DNA of 64,000 nucleotides from contig QKEL01000009.1 of NCBI GenBank assembly GCA_003252395.1, forward strand, positions 124,001-188,000, read 5' to 3'. A model generated the notes under the pieces. It ran no database searches, was not told where the DNA came from, and saw only the letters and a list, made by a program, of their open reading frames with translations. How positions within the stretch are numbered: the stretch's first letter is position 1; each line of letters starts with the position of its first letter. Below, piece by piece: positions 26,660-35,646 of the stretch. The stretch comes from Spirochaetales bacterium (GTDB lineage: Bacteria; Spirochaetota; Spirochaetia; Treponematales; Treponemataceae). The translations under genes were made by a program, and so were the position numbers.

Positions 26660-26688
26660 TTGTGGGTACGGGAAATCGGGGGTATAAT
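26660..26688 (+). promoter_or_regulatory. Leaderless-type promoter of the FHA-phosphatase-kinase operon
   Basis: TTGTGG (26660-26665), a 17-nt spacer and a perfect TATAAT (26683-26688) end 6 nt before the ATG at 26695, so the expected start site is the A of the ATG. No Shine-Dalgarno is present. Confidence 0.7.
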
Positions 26689-26694
26689 CGGCGT

Positions 26695-27039
26695 ATGCAG
26701 GACGAAACCATAATCACCACGAGTAAAATCGGCCAACGGCTCGACGCCATCGTCAAGAAGGAACAGGTCTCTTACCTCATGTTCGACACCGGGCAAATCC
26801 CCATGGTCAGCACCATAACCATCGGGCGGTCCTCGGATAACGACGTGGTGATCGACAACAAGCTCGCGAGCCGGCATCACGCGGTGATTCAAAAAATCAA
26901 GGACGACTACTATATCAAGGATCTCGGCAGTACCAACGGCACCTTCCTCAACGGCGAGACTATCCCCAAGGACAAATACGTGAAGCTGGGCCACCAGGAC
27001 ACGATTTCCATCGGGAAGACGAACCTGACCATAGGCTGA
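26695..27039 (+). CDS. FHA-domain protein
   Basis: The 114-residue protein is essentially one forkhead-associated domain that binds phosphothreonine. Conserved contacts are IGRSSDNDVV (43-52), SRHHAVI (59-65) and LGSTNGTFLNG (77-87). A 40-residue N-terminal tail contains TT residues that could be phosphorylated. With the next two genes (phosphatase, 1-nt overlap; kinase) it forms a write-erase-read set, so it probably reads the mark made by the neighbouring kinase (inference). The start at ATG 26695 is set by the promoter just upstream. Confidence 0.93.
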   Translation: MQDETIITTSKIGQRLDAIVKKEQVSYLMFDTGQIPMVSTITIGRSSDNDVVIDNKLASRHHAVIQKIKDDYYIKDLGSTNGTFLNGETIPKDKYVKLGHQDTISIGKTNLTIG

Positions 27040-28037
27040 TGGGAGCCGCCGGTTCCCTCAAGGAGGCCATAGCCGCCATCGTCGTACGGGAAAACCTGCC
27101 CGACGGGGCGGAGCTAACCGCATTGGCCCGCGAAACCGCCGCCGTTCTTGAATCCCTTCCCGCCCAGAGCCGCCCCCGGTCCCGGAACGGGCAAGCGGGC
27201 GGCCTCTTCGAGTTGCCCGCGGACAGGCCTTCCCTGGTTATCCCGGACCTCCATGCCAGAACGGGTTTCCTCGTCGACCTTCTCGGGGGCGCGTGGTGCG
27301 GCGAACGCGCCACCCTGGACGCCCTGGGAGAAGGCTCCCTTTCCCTCCTATTCCTCGGCGACGGTTTCCATTCCGAAAGGAACGGGATAGAGCGCTGGCT
27401 TTCGGCGTGGGTGGACTACCGCGCGGGCTTTCCCCGGGGCAACGCCATGCGCTCCGAAATGCGGGACAGTTTGGCCGTTATGGAAATCGTCATGCGCCTC
27501 ATCCTCGCCTTTCCCCGATCCGTCGCCTTCCTGAAGGGCAACCACGAAAACGTGCGCAACGAGGAGGGGGAGGGCAACCACCCGTTCCGCAAATACGCCG
27601 ACGAGGGGCAAATGGTGCTGGATTTTTTCCTGGCCGAATACGGCGAGGGGGTTTTGGGCGACTGGGCGCGCTTCGAGGGGAGTTTGCCCCTCATGGCCCG
27701 GGGCGGCCGCTTTATAGCCTCCCATGCCGAACCCCGCAGGGCCTATTCTCCCGAGGAAATCATCGGGGCCCGCGGCGACCACGACATCGTGACGGGTCTT
27801 ACCTGGACGCGCGATGGGGAGAGCGCGGAAGGCAGCGTGAGCGGAATGCTGGAATCTTTTTTACCCGGCGTTGAAGACGCCTTTTATTTCGGCGGCCATC
27901 GCATCGTCGGCGGGGGGTACGCGCTCCGCGCCGGGGGCCGGTTCGTGCAGCTGCACGACCCGGTGAACCGTTCGGTGGCGCGCGTCGCCGCCGATGCCGC
28001 CTTTAATCCCGAGCGGGACGTGAGGAGCGTGAAATGA
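27039..28037 (+). CDS. PPP-type metallophosphoesterase, putative protein phosphatase
   Basis: The 332-residue protein shows the calcineurin-like metal-site order D-x-H, GD, GNHE, H, H. These are IPDLH (68-72), LGDGF (106-110), KGNHENVR (166-173), SHAEP (228-232) and GGHR (285-288). This is the layout of PPP-type serine/threonine phosphatases, although the first two motifs are degenerate compared with GDxHG and GDxVDRG. No signal peptide is seen. The gene overlaps the FHA gene by 1 nt and the kinase gene by 4 nt, so dephosphorylating kinase targets is the likely role. A nucleotide or other phosphodiesterase activity cannot be excluded. Confidence 0.8.
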   Translation: MGAAGSLKEAIAAIVVRENLPDGAELTALARETAAVLESLPAQSRPRSRNGQAGGLFELPADRPSLVIPDLHARTGFLVDLLGGAWCGERATLDALGEGSLSLLFLGDGFHSERNGIERWLSAWVDYRAGFPRGNAMRSEMRDSLAVMEIVMRLILAFPRSVAFLKGNHENVRNEEGEGNHPFRKYADEGQMVLDFFLAEYGEGVLGDWARFEGSLPLMARGGRFIASHAEPRRAYSPEEIIGARGDHDIVTGLTWTRDGESAEGSVSGMLESFLPGVEDAFYFGGHRIVGGGYALRAGGRFVQLHDPVNRSVARVAADAAFNPERDVRSVK

Positions 28038-29698
28038 GCGGTACGGTACCGGATAGGATCGGCAAATACCCGGTGGAATCCCTAGTCGCCAAGGGCGGCA
28101 TGGGCGCGGTGTATAAGGCGGCGCATCCCGAGCTGAAACGGCCGGTGATAATAAAGAAATTGACCATTCGGGGAAACGCGGCGGTGGCGGAACGGTTCAC
28201 CCGCGAGGCGAGAATCCTTTTGGACCTGCACCATCCCCATATCGTGCACCTCTACGACTATTTTCTCGATTCCGGCTCCCGGTACCTGGTGCTCGAATAC
28301 GTGGACGGCATGTCGTTGGATCTGCTTCTTCGGCGCAAAAAGCGGTTTTCCGGGCCCATGGCCCTCTTGGTGTTGCTGGAAACCTGCGTGGCGCTCAAAT
28401 TCGCCCACGATCACGGGATCATCCACCGGGACGTTAAACCGGGCAATATCCTCATTTCGCGGAAGGGTACCATTAAGCTGGCCGATTTCGGCATCGCCTC
28501 GGACGCCCAGGTTTCCGGCGAGGAGGGAGAGCGCCGCGCGGGTTCGGTAAGCGACGCGGCGAAGGATCGGGGCGGCGAGTTGACCATGGCTGGCTCGGTT
28601 TTGGGCACGCCCGCCTATATGCCCCCCGAGCAGTTCGCGGATTCAAGCTCCGTGGATGCCCGGGCCGATATCTACGCGGCGGGGGTCATGCTCTACGAGA
28701 TGGTAACCGGTCAGAAGCCCTTCCCCGGGGGAAACACGCCCGAAAACCGCGAGGCGATCCGCCGGGGAAAGTACCCGAAGGTTCGCTCCCTCGTTCCCGA
28801 GGCCCCGCCCATCGTTTCGCGCTTGATACGGAAGATGATGCAGGCGAACCCCAAAAAGCGGTACGCCGACCTCGCGCCGGTCATCCGTACCGTTACCGCC
28901 TATCTGAAACGGTATCCCGTCCGCGATATCCGCTTCGCCATGGTGCAGAATATGCTTACCTCCAAGGTAGAGGAGCCGGAATTCCTCCCGGCCCGGCGCC
29001 CCTTCCTCGCCGTGCTGGTCGGTTTGGTCGCGGCCCTGACCCTCGGCGCGGCGTCCCTGTTCGCCTGGAATGGCGGTTACGTGCACCGGTTCCTGCTCCG
29101 GCCCTGGTTCGCCCCGGTTACCGTTCGGGTAGACTTGCCGGCGGAGGTCGCCGATTCCGTATACGGTTCCGCTGACCTCCAGTTTCGCGCCTTTTTCTTT
29201 CGTGACGACGGCGCCGACATTCCCGAAGCGCCGGGAACCCGCAGGATACTCGCTCCCGCCGAATCGCCGAACGGCGGGGCCGCGCCGGCGGGGGGAAGCG
29301 TTACCATGGAATGCAAGACCGTCTGGCTGCGCCCGGGCGTGTACCGCCTGAAAGTCGTGGCCGGCCCGCGCATTTGGTGGGAATCGTTCCGCCTCGATAC
29401 TTCGGGTCGGACCCTCGCCCCCCGCTTCGGCGAACCCGGCGCGCGGTCACTGTCGGTCAAAACCTCCGCCTTCGACGCGGATACGGGTAAGGAACTTTCC
29501 GGAACCGCCGAGTTTTTCGCCCTCTACCGGGGCTCTTGGGTTCCCGTCTCGCGCCTTGAGCCGAACGCCCTCAGAACCGGCTCCGTGCAAAAATTCCGGG
29601 TTACCTGCCCGGGCTACCGGAGCGCCGAATGGTCCCTCAGGATCGGCTGGTACCAAGACGAGCTCATGCTCGACGCCGGGTTGGAAAAACTGCGGTAA
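28034..29698 (+). CDS. Membrane-anchored Ser/Thr protein kinase (PknB/Hanks type)
   Basis: The 554-residue protein has a kinase domain at about residues 10-300: K41 in VIIKK, E57, HRDVKPGN (131-138), DFG (151-153), GTPAYMPPEQ (191-200) and DIYAAGVMLYEM. The glycine loop reads AKGGMG, so the first glycine is Ala (residue 19). There is a roughly 35-residue insertion between DFG and GTPAYMPPE, rich in S, E and R and possibly autophosphorylated. One membrane helix (about 325-345, FLAVLVGLVAALTLGAASLF) places the C-terminal 200 residues outside the cytoplasm as a beta-rich sensor unlike PASTA. It is coupled to the phosphatase gene. Confidence 0.93.
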   Translation: MSGTVPDRIGKYPVESLVAKGGMGAVYKAAHPELKRPVIIKKLTIRGNAAVAERFTREARILLDLHHPHIVHLYDYFLDSGSRYLVLEYVDGMSLDLLLRRKKRFSGPMALLVLLETCVALKFAHDHGIIHRDVKPGNILISRKGTIKLADFGIASDAQVSGEEGERRAGSVSDAAKDRGGELTMAGSVLGTPAYMPPEQFADSSSVDARADIYAAGVMLYEMVTGQKPFPGGNTPENREAIRRGKYPKVRSLVPEAPPIVSRLIRKMMQANPKKRYADLAPVIRTVTAYLKRYPVRDIRFAMVQNMLTSKVEEPEFLPARRPFLAVLVGLVAALTLGAASLFAWNGGYVHRFLLRPWFAPVTVRVDLPAEVADSVYGSADLQFRAFFFRDDGADIPEAPGTRRILAPAESPNGGAAPAGGSVTMECKTVWLRPGVYRLKVVAGPRIWWESFRLDTSGRTLAPRFGEPGARSLSVKTSAFDADTGKELSGTAEFFALYRGSWVPVSRLEPNALRTGSVQKFRVTCPGYRSAEWSLRIGWYQDELMLDAGLEKLR

Positions 29699-29760
29699 GG
29701 GAGGGTTCCCGATTCGGGGCACCGCTTCTCGGTCCGCGGGCGCGAGCGCCGCGCGCGGCC

Positions 29761-31104
29761 TCACCTCTCCCCGGCCAGTATCTCCCGATACACCTTTTCG
29801 GTAATGGGATATGAGGCCATCATGAACACGCCGGCGGCGAAGATGATCGCCGGGAGCAAGCCCACCAGGATTCGAATGGCGAACAGCGACGAGGCGGACT
29901 GGATCGCGTCGGCGACGTACCCGCTCTTGCTCAGGATCAGGCCGGAAAGGCCGATGGAAAGCGCCTGTCCCAGCTTTGAGATGAAGGTCCACATGCCGTA
30001 ATAGGCCCCCTCCTTGCGGCTTCCCGTGTGGTGCGCGTCCCATTCGATGGTATCGGGCACCATGGCCCAGGGCGCCACGAAGGAAAAACCGAGGCCGATG
30101 CCGGCAATGCCCATCATGATAAAGACGAAGACCATCCCCATCGCATGGCCGGCGACGAAGATCGCCAGGCAGCTCGCCGCCAAAACGCCGAAACCGATTT
30201 GGTACGCGCCGCGCTTGCCGATCTTTTTGGAGACCGGGATGGAAACCGGGATGGTGAGGATGGCGACGAAGAGGAGGGCGACCATGGCCACGGTGGTCAT
30301 GGCCTCCTGGCGGAATACGTACTTAAAATAGTAGACGAGCGAGCCCTGCACGAAATTGATGGCCAGGATATTGAGGGCGTACGAAAGGATGAGCGTCACG
30401 TACGCGCGGTTCTTGAACACCGCGGTATAGGTCGCGATGATATTCTCCTTGGGTATTTCGCGTGTTTCGTGCGCCGGCTCCCGGACGGAGAAAAAGGTCG
30501 TGAGGGCGGTGACGGTCATGACGGCGCCCATAAAAAGTCCCGCGACGGAAAAGCCAGCGGACCGGTCCGCGAACGACGAGACGATGGGCAAAACCACCGC
30601 GGCGCCGAGGACCGTGCCAACCAGGGCGAAGCTGAATCGCCACCCGTTCAGCCTCGTGCGCTCATGGTAGTCTTGGGTAAGTTCCGGGGTAAGCGACGAG
30701 TAGGGGATATTCACGATGGTGTACATCGTATTCAGGAGGCATAGGGCGAGGGTCGCCCAAACGGTGAGCGCCGTAACGTCCGTAATGCGGGGGTTGGTGA
30801 AGAAAAACCACATGGAAAGGCCGAGGGGTATCGCGGCGCCGAGAATATAGGGCCTCCTGCGGCCGAAACGCGTCTTGGTCCGGTCCGAAATATAGCCCAT
30901 CATGGGGTCGGTCACGGCGTCCCATATCTTGCCGACCATTATCGCGAATCCCGCGGCGGCGGCGGGGAGGGCCACCGTATCGGTGAGATAGTTGAGCGCC
31001 CAAAAGCCCATGGCGGTAAAAAAGAGGTTGCCCCCCAAATCGCATACGCCGAATCCCGCCTTGGTGCCTATCGAAAGCGCGTTGCCTTTTGTCCCGGTGC
31101 TCAT
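29761..31104 (-). CDS. GPH/MelB-family sodium:glycoside symporter
   Basis: The 447-residue, 12-helix transporter of the major facilitator superfamily has the MelB-type signature in helices I-III: GVCDLGGNLFF, then WDAVTDPMMGYISDRTKTRFGRRRP, where Asp residues bind the cation. The substrate is probably a sugar or glycoside. An AAGGAG ribosome-binding site lies 8 nt upstream of the ATG. It is transcribed with, and 12 nt downstream of, the acyltransferase gene. The 62 nt beyond the stop are GC-rich and show no clear terminator. Confidence 0.88.
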   Translation of the reverse strand: MSTGTKGNALSIGTKAGFGVCDLGGNLFFTAMGFWALNYLTDTVALPAAAAGFAIMVGKIWDAVTDPMMGYISDRTKTRFGRRRPYILGAAIPLGLSMWFFFTNPRITDVTALTVWATLALCLLNTMYTIVNIPYSSLTPELTQDYHERTRLNGWRFSFALVGTVLGAAVVLPIVSSFADRSAGFSVAGLFMGAVMTVTALTTFFSVREPAHETREIPKENIIATYTAVFKNRAYVTLILSYALNILAINFVQGSLVYYFKYVFRQEAMTTVAMVALLFVAILTIPVSIPVSKKIGKRGAYQIGFGVLAASCLAIFVAGHAMGMVFVFIMMGIAGIGLGFSFVAPWAMVPDTIEWDAHHTGSRKEGAYYGMWTFISKLGQALSIGLSGLILSKSGYVADAIQSASSLFAIRILVGLLPAIIFAAGVFMMASYPITEKVYREILAGER

Positions 31105-31116
31105 GCTTCGTTCTCC

Positions 31117-32481
31117 TTACACGGACTTATAGTCATGAATGCAATCCTCAAATCGCCTTTTAATGATGAGGGTAGCCTTTTTAATCGCCTCTTTCTTGCC
31201 CGCGCGATATTCTTCCGCAAGGTCATCGAAGCGAACCGGCTCGCCCACGACCACTATCGGTCGCTTTCGTGCCGGGCTCGGCCGATCGGCGAGGGTGCCG
31301 CCGCAGGCGCGGCCGAGAAGGTCGCCGAGATTGATCGCCCGCTCGAAAAGGTCCGAAAGGCCCTCGGGAGCGGAGGCGGGCGAAAGGTCCACGTGGTAGA
31401 GCAGCTCGGCAACCTCCATGTGGCGCATGGCAAACCAGGCTTCCCCGGCGCCTCGGTCGGCGAGGTTTCGCTCCAGGCCGCCCATACGGGAAAGGTCGCC
31501 GCGGAAAATTCGGTCCCAGGCGACCCCTCTCATCGCGTAAAACCGTTCCATGGGCCCGGCTTCCTCCTTGGGCGGCTCGATCCCGAGGATCCGCTCGCAC
31601 GAGCCGATCGCCGCGAGTAAGAGGTCGCCCTGGGGCGAATCCGGGGGAAGGCCGTACGAGGCGGCGAGAATCGAGCGAATGGCGGAAGCCGCCCGGTCGA
31701 GCGCTCTCGCGCGAGACGCGAACGGCCATTCGCCCGCCGTTGTCCCGCCCTTGCCGCCCGCCGCGTCGGTTTCTCCCGAGCCGCACTCCCGCTCGATCCG
31801 CCCGATGAGCCTGTCGAGCGCGCGAAGGGAGCCGAGGCGGTACTTATAATGATAGGAAAGGGGAACGAAAACGGTCTTTTCGGCGCGACCCCGCTTGGCC
31901 AAGTCCTCAACGCACCAAAAACCGAAGCGGGCGGTCCCGCTTTCAATTTCGGGAGAGGCCTCGCTCCGGTATGTTACGTGCCCCTCGGGAGCGAGGGCAA
32001 CCGGATAGTCGCCCTCAAGAATGGCGCGTCGTATGCGGTTCATGCCGGCCGGATCGGGGTGGGAATGGTCCACGGGCACCGCGCCGATGGCGATTAGCAG
32101 TTTGCCGACCAGGGGATGGGACCAAAGCGGCACTTCCATGCCGTACACGAAAAGCACGTGCGAAAGCCCCTTTTTCAGGCCGCGAAGGGGGGAGCCGAGC
32201 CGCCGCGCCGCCTGGGGCAGCGCCTTGTGAAAGAGGTAGCCCGTCAGCTGGGGGTCGTCGCCGTAGGGATGGCGAAAGCCGACGATAAGCCGCGTCTTGC
32301 CTTCGGTGAAGTCGCGATACGCGTTCACGAGCCGTTCCGGGTGGACGAAAACGGGCGAACGAAAGCCCGCGATGCGCGCGGCCGGGGTCAGGAGCGTTCT
32401 CGCGAGATGTAAGAACGGGGCGTTCAGCTTTGGCTCCCTCGCGGGGAGCGTCGGGCGCGCGGCCCAAACCGGTAAGTGCAT
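31117..32481 (-). CDS. PlsC-like acyltransferase with long C-terminal extension
   Basis: The 454-residue protein has a PlsC/LPLAT-type domain in its N-terminal about 230 residues. FRHPYGDD gives the H-x4-D catalytic pair (with D-D), IGAVPVDHSHPDPAGMNRIRR is the middle block, and LAPEGHVTYRSE matches the E-G motif. It should move an acyl chain onto a lysophospholipid or similar acceptor at the membrane. The remaining 220 residues are of unrecognised type, unlike ordinary PlsC of about 240 residues. A leaderless-type promoter ends 7 nt before the ATG. Confidence 0.78.
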   Translation of the reverse strand: MHLPVWAARPTLPAREPKLNAPFLHLARTLLTPAARIAGFRSPVFVHPERLVNAYRDFTEGKTRLIVGFRHPYGDDPQLTGYLFHKALPQAARRLGSPLRGLKKGLSHVLFVYGMEVPLWSHPLVGKLLIAIGAVPVDHSHPDPAGMNRIRRAILEGDYPVALAPEGHVTYRSEASPEIESGTARFGFWCVEDLAKRGRAEKTVFVPLSYHYKYRLGSLRALDRLIGRIERECGSGETDAAGGKGGTTAGEWPFASRARALDRAASAIRSILAASYGLPPDSPQGDLLLAAIGSCERILGIEPPKEEAGPMERFYAMRGVAWDRIFRGDLSRMGGLERNLADRGAGEAWFAMRHMEVAELLYHVDLSPASAPEGLSDLFERAINLGDLLGRACGGTLADRPSPARKRPIVVVGEPVRFDDLAEEYRAGKKEAIKKATLIIKRRFEDCIHDYKSV

Positions 32482-32488
32482 TCCGTCT

Positions 32489-32517
32489 ATTTTACGCCCT
32501 AAGCCGGGGTTTCACAA
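32489..32517 (-). promoter_or_regulatory. Leaderless-type promoter of the acyltransferase-symporter operon
   Basis: TTGTGA (32512-32517), a 17-nt spacer and TAAAAT (32489-32494) on the minus strand end 7 nt before the ATG at 32481. The -35 shares bases with the divergent promoter's -35. Confidence 0.6.
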
Positions 32518-32539
32518 GCTCCCCCTTTCGGTGTACTAT
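32511..32539 (+). promoter_or_regulatory. Leaderless-type promoter of the B12-binding radical SAM gene
   Basis: TTCACA (32511-32516, five of six consensus bases), a 17-nt spacer and TACTAT (32534-32539) end 8 nt before the ATG at 32548. Its -35 overlaps that of the divergent acyltransferase promoter. Confidence 0.6.
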
Positions 32540-32547
32540 CCGGGACC

Positions 32548-34251
32548 ATGAGCGCGACCGAAAAAACCCTTATCCTATTCGTATCGCTGCAGGTCCAATC
32601 GTCCTGGCAGTCCGTGCCCCTCGGCGCGGCGTCGGTCGCCGCCGCCCTGGGCGCCGATCCGCGCCTGGCCGGCCGCCTTTCGTTCACGCTCGCGGACTAC
32701 TCGCTGGAAGACGCCGACCTTTCCGGCCTGGACGCCGTACGGGCCGGCTCCCTGCTCGCCCGGAAAATTCTTGCCCTCGCGCCGAATCCCCGCATCGTCG
32801 CCTTTTCCGTATACGTATGGAACCGGCCCGCCTTCGAGGAATGCGCCCGCGAGCTCCGCCGGCTCGGTTCCCGGGCGACCCTCGTGGCCGGCGGACCCGA
32901 GCCCACCGCGGCTCCCGAAACCTTCGGCGCCTTCGACCATGTCCTGGTCGGGGAGGGCGAGCGGGGCTTCGCCGACTTGGCGCTGGCCCTGCTGGACGGC
33001 TCCCCGCTCCCCGCCGCCGTCGCCGCCAAGCGACGCCTCCCGGTCACGGACTGCGCGAGCCTCGCGTCTCCCTGGCTATCGGGAACCCTCGACTCCTGCC
33101 GCGCGGTCTCCGAACATCGGGGCGCCCTGTGGGAGCTCGCCCGGGGCTGTCCCTATTCCTGCGCCTATTGCTATGAATCCCTGGGCGAGAAAAAGGTACG
33201 CCCCCTCCCCCTGAAACGGCTCGAGGCCGAGCTTGACCGCTTCGCGCGATTGGGCGTGGAACGGGTGTTCGTGCTCGACCCGACCTATAACGCGAACCGC
33301 GAGCGGGCCCTGACCCTGCTTTCAACCATAGAAAAGCGCGCCAAGGACATGCATTTCAGCTTCGAGGTGCGCGCGGAGCTTCTGGACCGCGAGTTGGTTT
33401 CGGCCTTTTCCCGCATCCCCTGTTCCCTGCAAATCGGCCTCCAAAGCTCGAATCCCGAAGCGCTCACGCTCGTCAACCGGCCGTCCGATATCAAGGGCTT
33501 CTCGAAGAAAATCGGGCTCCTGAACGACGCGGGCATCGTATTCGGCCTCGACCTCATGTACGGCCTTCCCGGCGACAGCCTGTCGACCTTCCGCGCCAGC
33601 CTGGACTACGCGCTTTCCCTGTACCCGAACAACCTCGAAATTTTCCGCTTGGCGGTCCTTCCGGGAACCGCGCTCTTCGAAAGGCGCGCCGAACTGGCCC
33701 TCGATAGCGAGGCGAAGCCCCCGTATGCCGTGCGCTCCACGCCCAAGTTTCCCGCGCCCGACCTTGACCGCGCCGAAACCCTCGCCGCCGCGACCGACGT
33801 CTTTTACACCCAGGGAAGGGCGGTCACCTGGTTCTTGGCCCTGCTGCGCCCCCTCAAGCTCAAGCCCTCCCAGTTCCTCGCCGATTTCGCCGAATGGCTC
33901 GAATCCCCTGACCGCGCCGCCCGCCCCGGCGCGGCGCGCGCTCTCGCCGCTTCCCGCGCTCCCCATGCCGAGATCGAACGGCTGCAAATCGCCTTCGCGG
34001 AAAAAAAACTCGCCGAAAAGGGAAAAGGCTATCTCGGAAAGGCCGTTCGCGATATCATAGCGTTGAATGGCGCGTGGACCAGGGCCTTCGCGGAAGGGGA
34101 AGAGTCGTCTCTCGAGCTTTCCTACCATCCGGAAGACTTATTTTCCACCGACGCCATGGACCTCGAATATTTCGCGGAAAACGCCTGCATGGAACATTGC
34201 GCCGCCCGGGTCTTCCCGACCCCCGACGGTCCCGATCTGGAGTTGACGTAA
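32548..34251 (+). CDS. B12-binding-domain radical SAM protein
   Basis: The 567-residue protein has an N-terminal cobalamin-binding-like Rossmann domain (LGAASVAAALG, IVAFSVYVWNRPAFEECARELR, VAGGPEPTAAPETFGAFDHVLVGEGE). A radical SAM core follows, with the cluster motif CPYSCAYC at about residues 205-212. GLQSSNPEALTLVNRPSD and DLMYGLPGDSLSTF are class hallmarks. The B12 domain lacks the canonical DxHxxG, as in many class B radical SAM enzymes. The substrate is unknown. It is divergent from the acyltransferase gene. Confidence 0.87.
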   Translation: MSATEKTLILFVSLQVQSSWQSVPLGAASVAAALGADPRLAGRLSFTLADYSLEDADLSGLDAVRAGSLLARKILALAPNPRIVAFSVYVWNRPAFEECARELRRLGSRATLVAGGPEPTAAPETFGAFDHVLVGEGERGFADLALALLDGSPLPAAVAAKRRLPVTDCASLASPWLSGTLDSCRAVSEHRGALWELARGCPYSCAYCYESLGEKKVRPLPLKRLEAELDRFARLGVERVFVLDPTYNANRERALTLLSTIEKRAKDMHFSFEVRAELLDRELVSAFSRIPCSLQIGLQSSNPEALTLVNRPSDIKGFSKKIGLLNDAGIVFGLDLMYGLPGDSLSTFRASLDYALSLYPNNLEIFRLAVLPGTALFERRAELALDSEAKPPYAVRSTPKFPAPDLDRAETLAAATDVFYTQGRAVTWFLALLRPLKLKPSQFLADFAEWLESPDRAARPGAARALAASRAPHAEIERLQIAFAEKKLAEKGKGYLGKAVRDIIALNGAWTRAFAEGEESSLELSYHPEDLFSTDAMDLEYFAENACMEHCAARVFPTPDGPDLELT

Positions 34252-34404
34252 TATGGCCTGTTAAGAAAAACAACCGAACCGACGTTTTTCGAAGATCCTC
34301 ACCGTTTTCCCATAAAAACGCCGCGGGAATACCCGTCGGGGCGCCTCTCGGCGCGGTGACCGGATTTACCAATGGCCAGCCCGAATCGACGGGTACGTGG
34401 AATC

Positions 34405-35646
34405 ATGAACTTACGTAAACTAAACCCCTTTACGGTGTACCGCGGCCTTCCCCGGCCCGTGTACGTTATCTTTATCGCGACCGTGGTGAACGGGACCGGC
34501 ATATTCGTCTATCCCTTTCTCGCCCTCTTCCTGACCCAACGGTTGGGGTACGGTCCCGCCAAGGCGGGGCTCTATCTCTTCTTCGCCTCGCTCGCCTATT
34601 TTCCCGGGTCCCTGATCGGCGGGAAACTGGCCGACGCCGTCGGCCGAAGGCTCGTCATGGTCGGCTCCCAAACGCTGGCGAGCGCCGCCTTCGCGGTCTG
34701 CGGCTTTCTCGGCGACTCGACCCTGATACCGGTACTCATTCTCGCCAACCTCTTCTTCGACGGCATAACCGATCCGGCGCGTTCGGCCATGATGAACGAC
34801 GTGACGGTGAGCGAGAACCGGCAAAGCGCCTTCGCCCTCACCTATCTCGGGCATAACCTGGGCTACTCGGTGGGGCCGCTCCTGGCGGGCTTCCTCTTCG
34901 TCCACGCCACCGACTGGCTCTTTTTCGGGAACGCCCTCATGGGCTTCCTCTCCATGGCGCTGATGGTTTGCCTCGTCGGCGAAACGAAACCCGACCGCGC
35001 GGAACTGGAGCGGAGCGCCAAAACCGACGAATCAGACCGGGCCGTCGAGGGTTCCGTCCTGGACGCGTTCCGGGAAAAAAAGGGGCTCTTCGGCTTCGCG
35101 GCGCTTATGTTCCTCTATCAACTCGCCTACGAGCAAACCATATTCAGCCTGCCCCTCACCGCCGTGGCGGTATTCGGCGACCGCGGCGCGGCGGTCTACG
35201 GTACCCTCATGTCAATCAACGCCCTCTCGGTCATCTTCCTTAACGCCCCCATGGTCAGCCTGACCCGGAAATTCCCCACGCTGGCCAACGTGGCCTTCGC
35301 CGGCGTTCTCTACGGCCTCGGCTACGTCGGTTACGCCTTCGCCCGGGGGCTCCCCCTCTTTTGGGCCTGCACCTTCCTGTGGACCCTCGGCGAAATCGTC
35401 GACGCGGTAAACACCTGGGCCTACATCGCCAACGAAACGCCGAAGAGCCACCGCGGCCGCTTCGGCGCCCTTATCAACTTCGTGTCCGGTTCGGGTCGCT
35501 GGGTGGGCCCGGCCGCGGGCGGAAAACTCATCGCCGCCGCGGGAACGGCGGTTCTCTGGTGCCTCACCTCGGCAACCGCCTTCGCCGCCGCGTCGGGAGT
35601 CGGCCTTATGGAACGGTTTTCCTCCAAAAGGAGAAAACGCCGATAA
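34405..35646 (+). CDS. Major facilitator superfamily transporter
   Basis: The 413-residue protein has about 12 transmembrane helices. The loop 2-3 motif GGKLADAVGRRLVMV is the MFS signature, and AGFLFVHATDWLFFGNALMGF follows in the first half. The overall layout resembles small-molecule or multidrug exporters (MdtH-like), so it is probably an efflux pump of unknown substrate. Two in-frame ATGs are possible: 34372 and 34405. I prefer 34405 because membrane helix 1 then starts at a normal position, but neither has a good ribosome-binding site. A hairpin terminator lies at 35784. Confidence 0.87.
   Translation: MNLRKLNPFTVYRGLPRPVYVIFIATVVNGTGIFVYPFLALFLTQRLGYGPAKAGLYLFFASLAYFPGSLIGGKLADAVGRRLVMVGSQTLASAAFAVCGFLGDSTLIPVLILANLFFDGITDPARSAMMNDVTVSENRQSAFALTYLGHNLGYSVGPLLAGFLFVHATDWLFFGNALMGFLSMALMVCLVGETKPDRAELERSAKTDESDRAVEGSVLDAFREKKGLFGFAALMFLYQLAYEQTIFSLPLTAVAVFGDRGAAVYGTLMSINALSVIFLNAPMVSLTRKFPTLANVAFAGVLYGLGYVGYAFARGLPLFWACTFLWTLGEIVDAVNTWAYIANETPKSHRGRFGALINFVSGSGRWVGPAAGGKLIAAAGTAVLWCLTSATAFAAASGVGLMERFSSKRRKRR

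Noticed and set aside
29699-29760. GC-rich inverted sequence between the kinase and symporter genes as terminator
   Set aside because: No T-run follows and the stem is imperfect; not enough to call.
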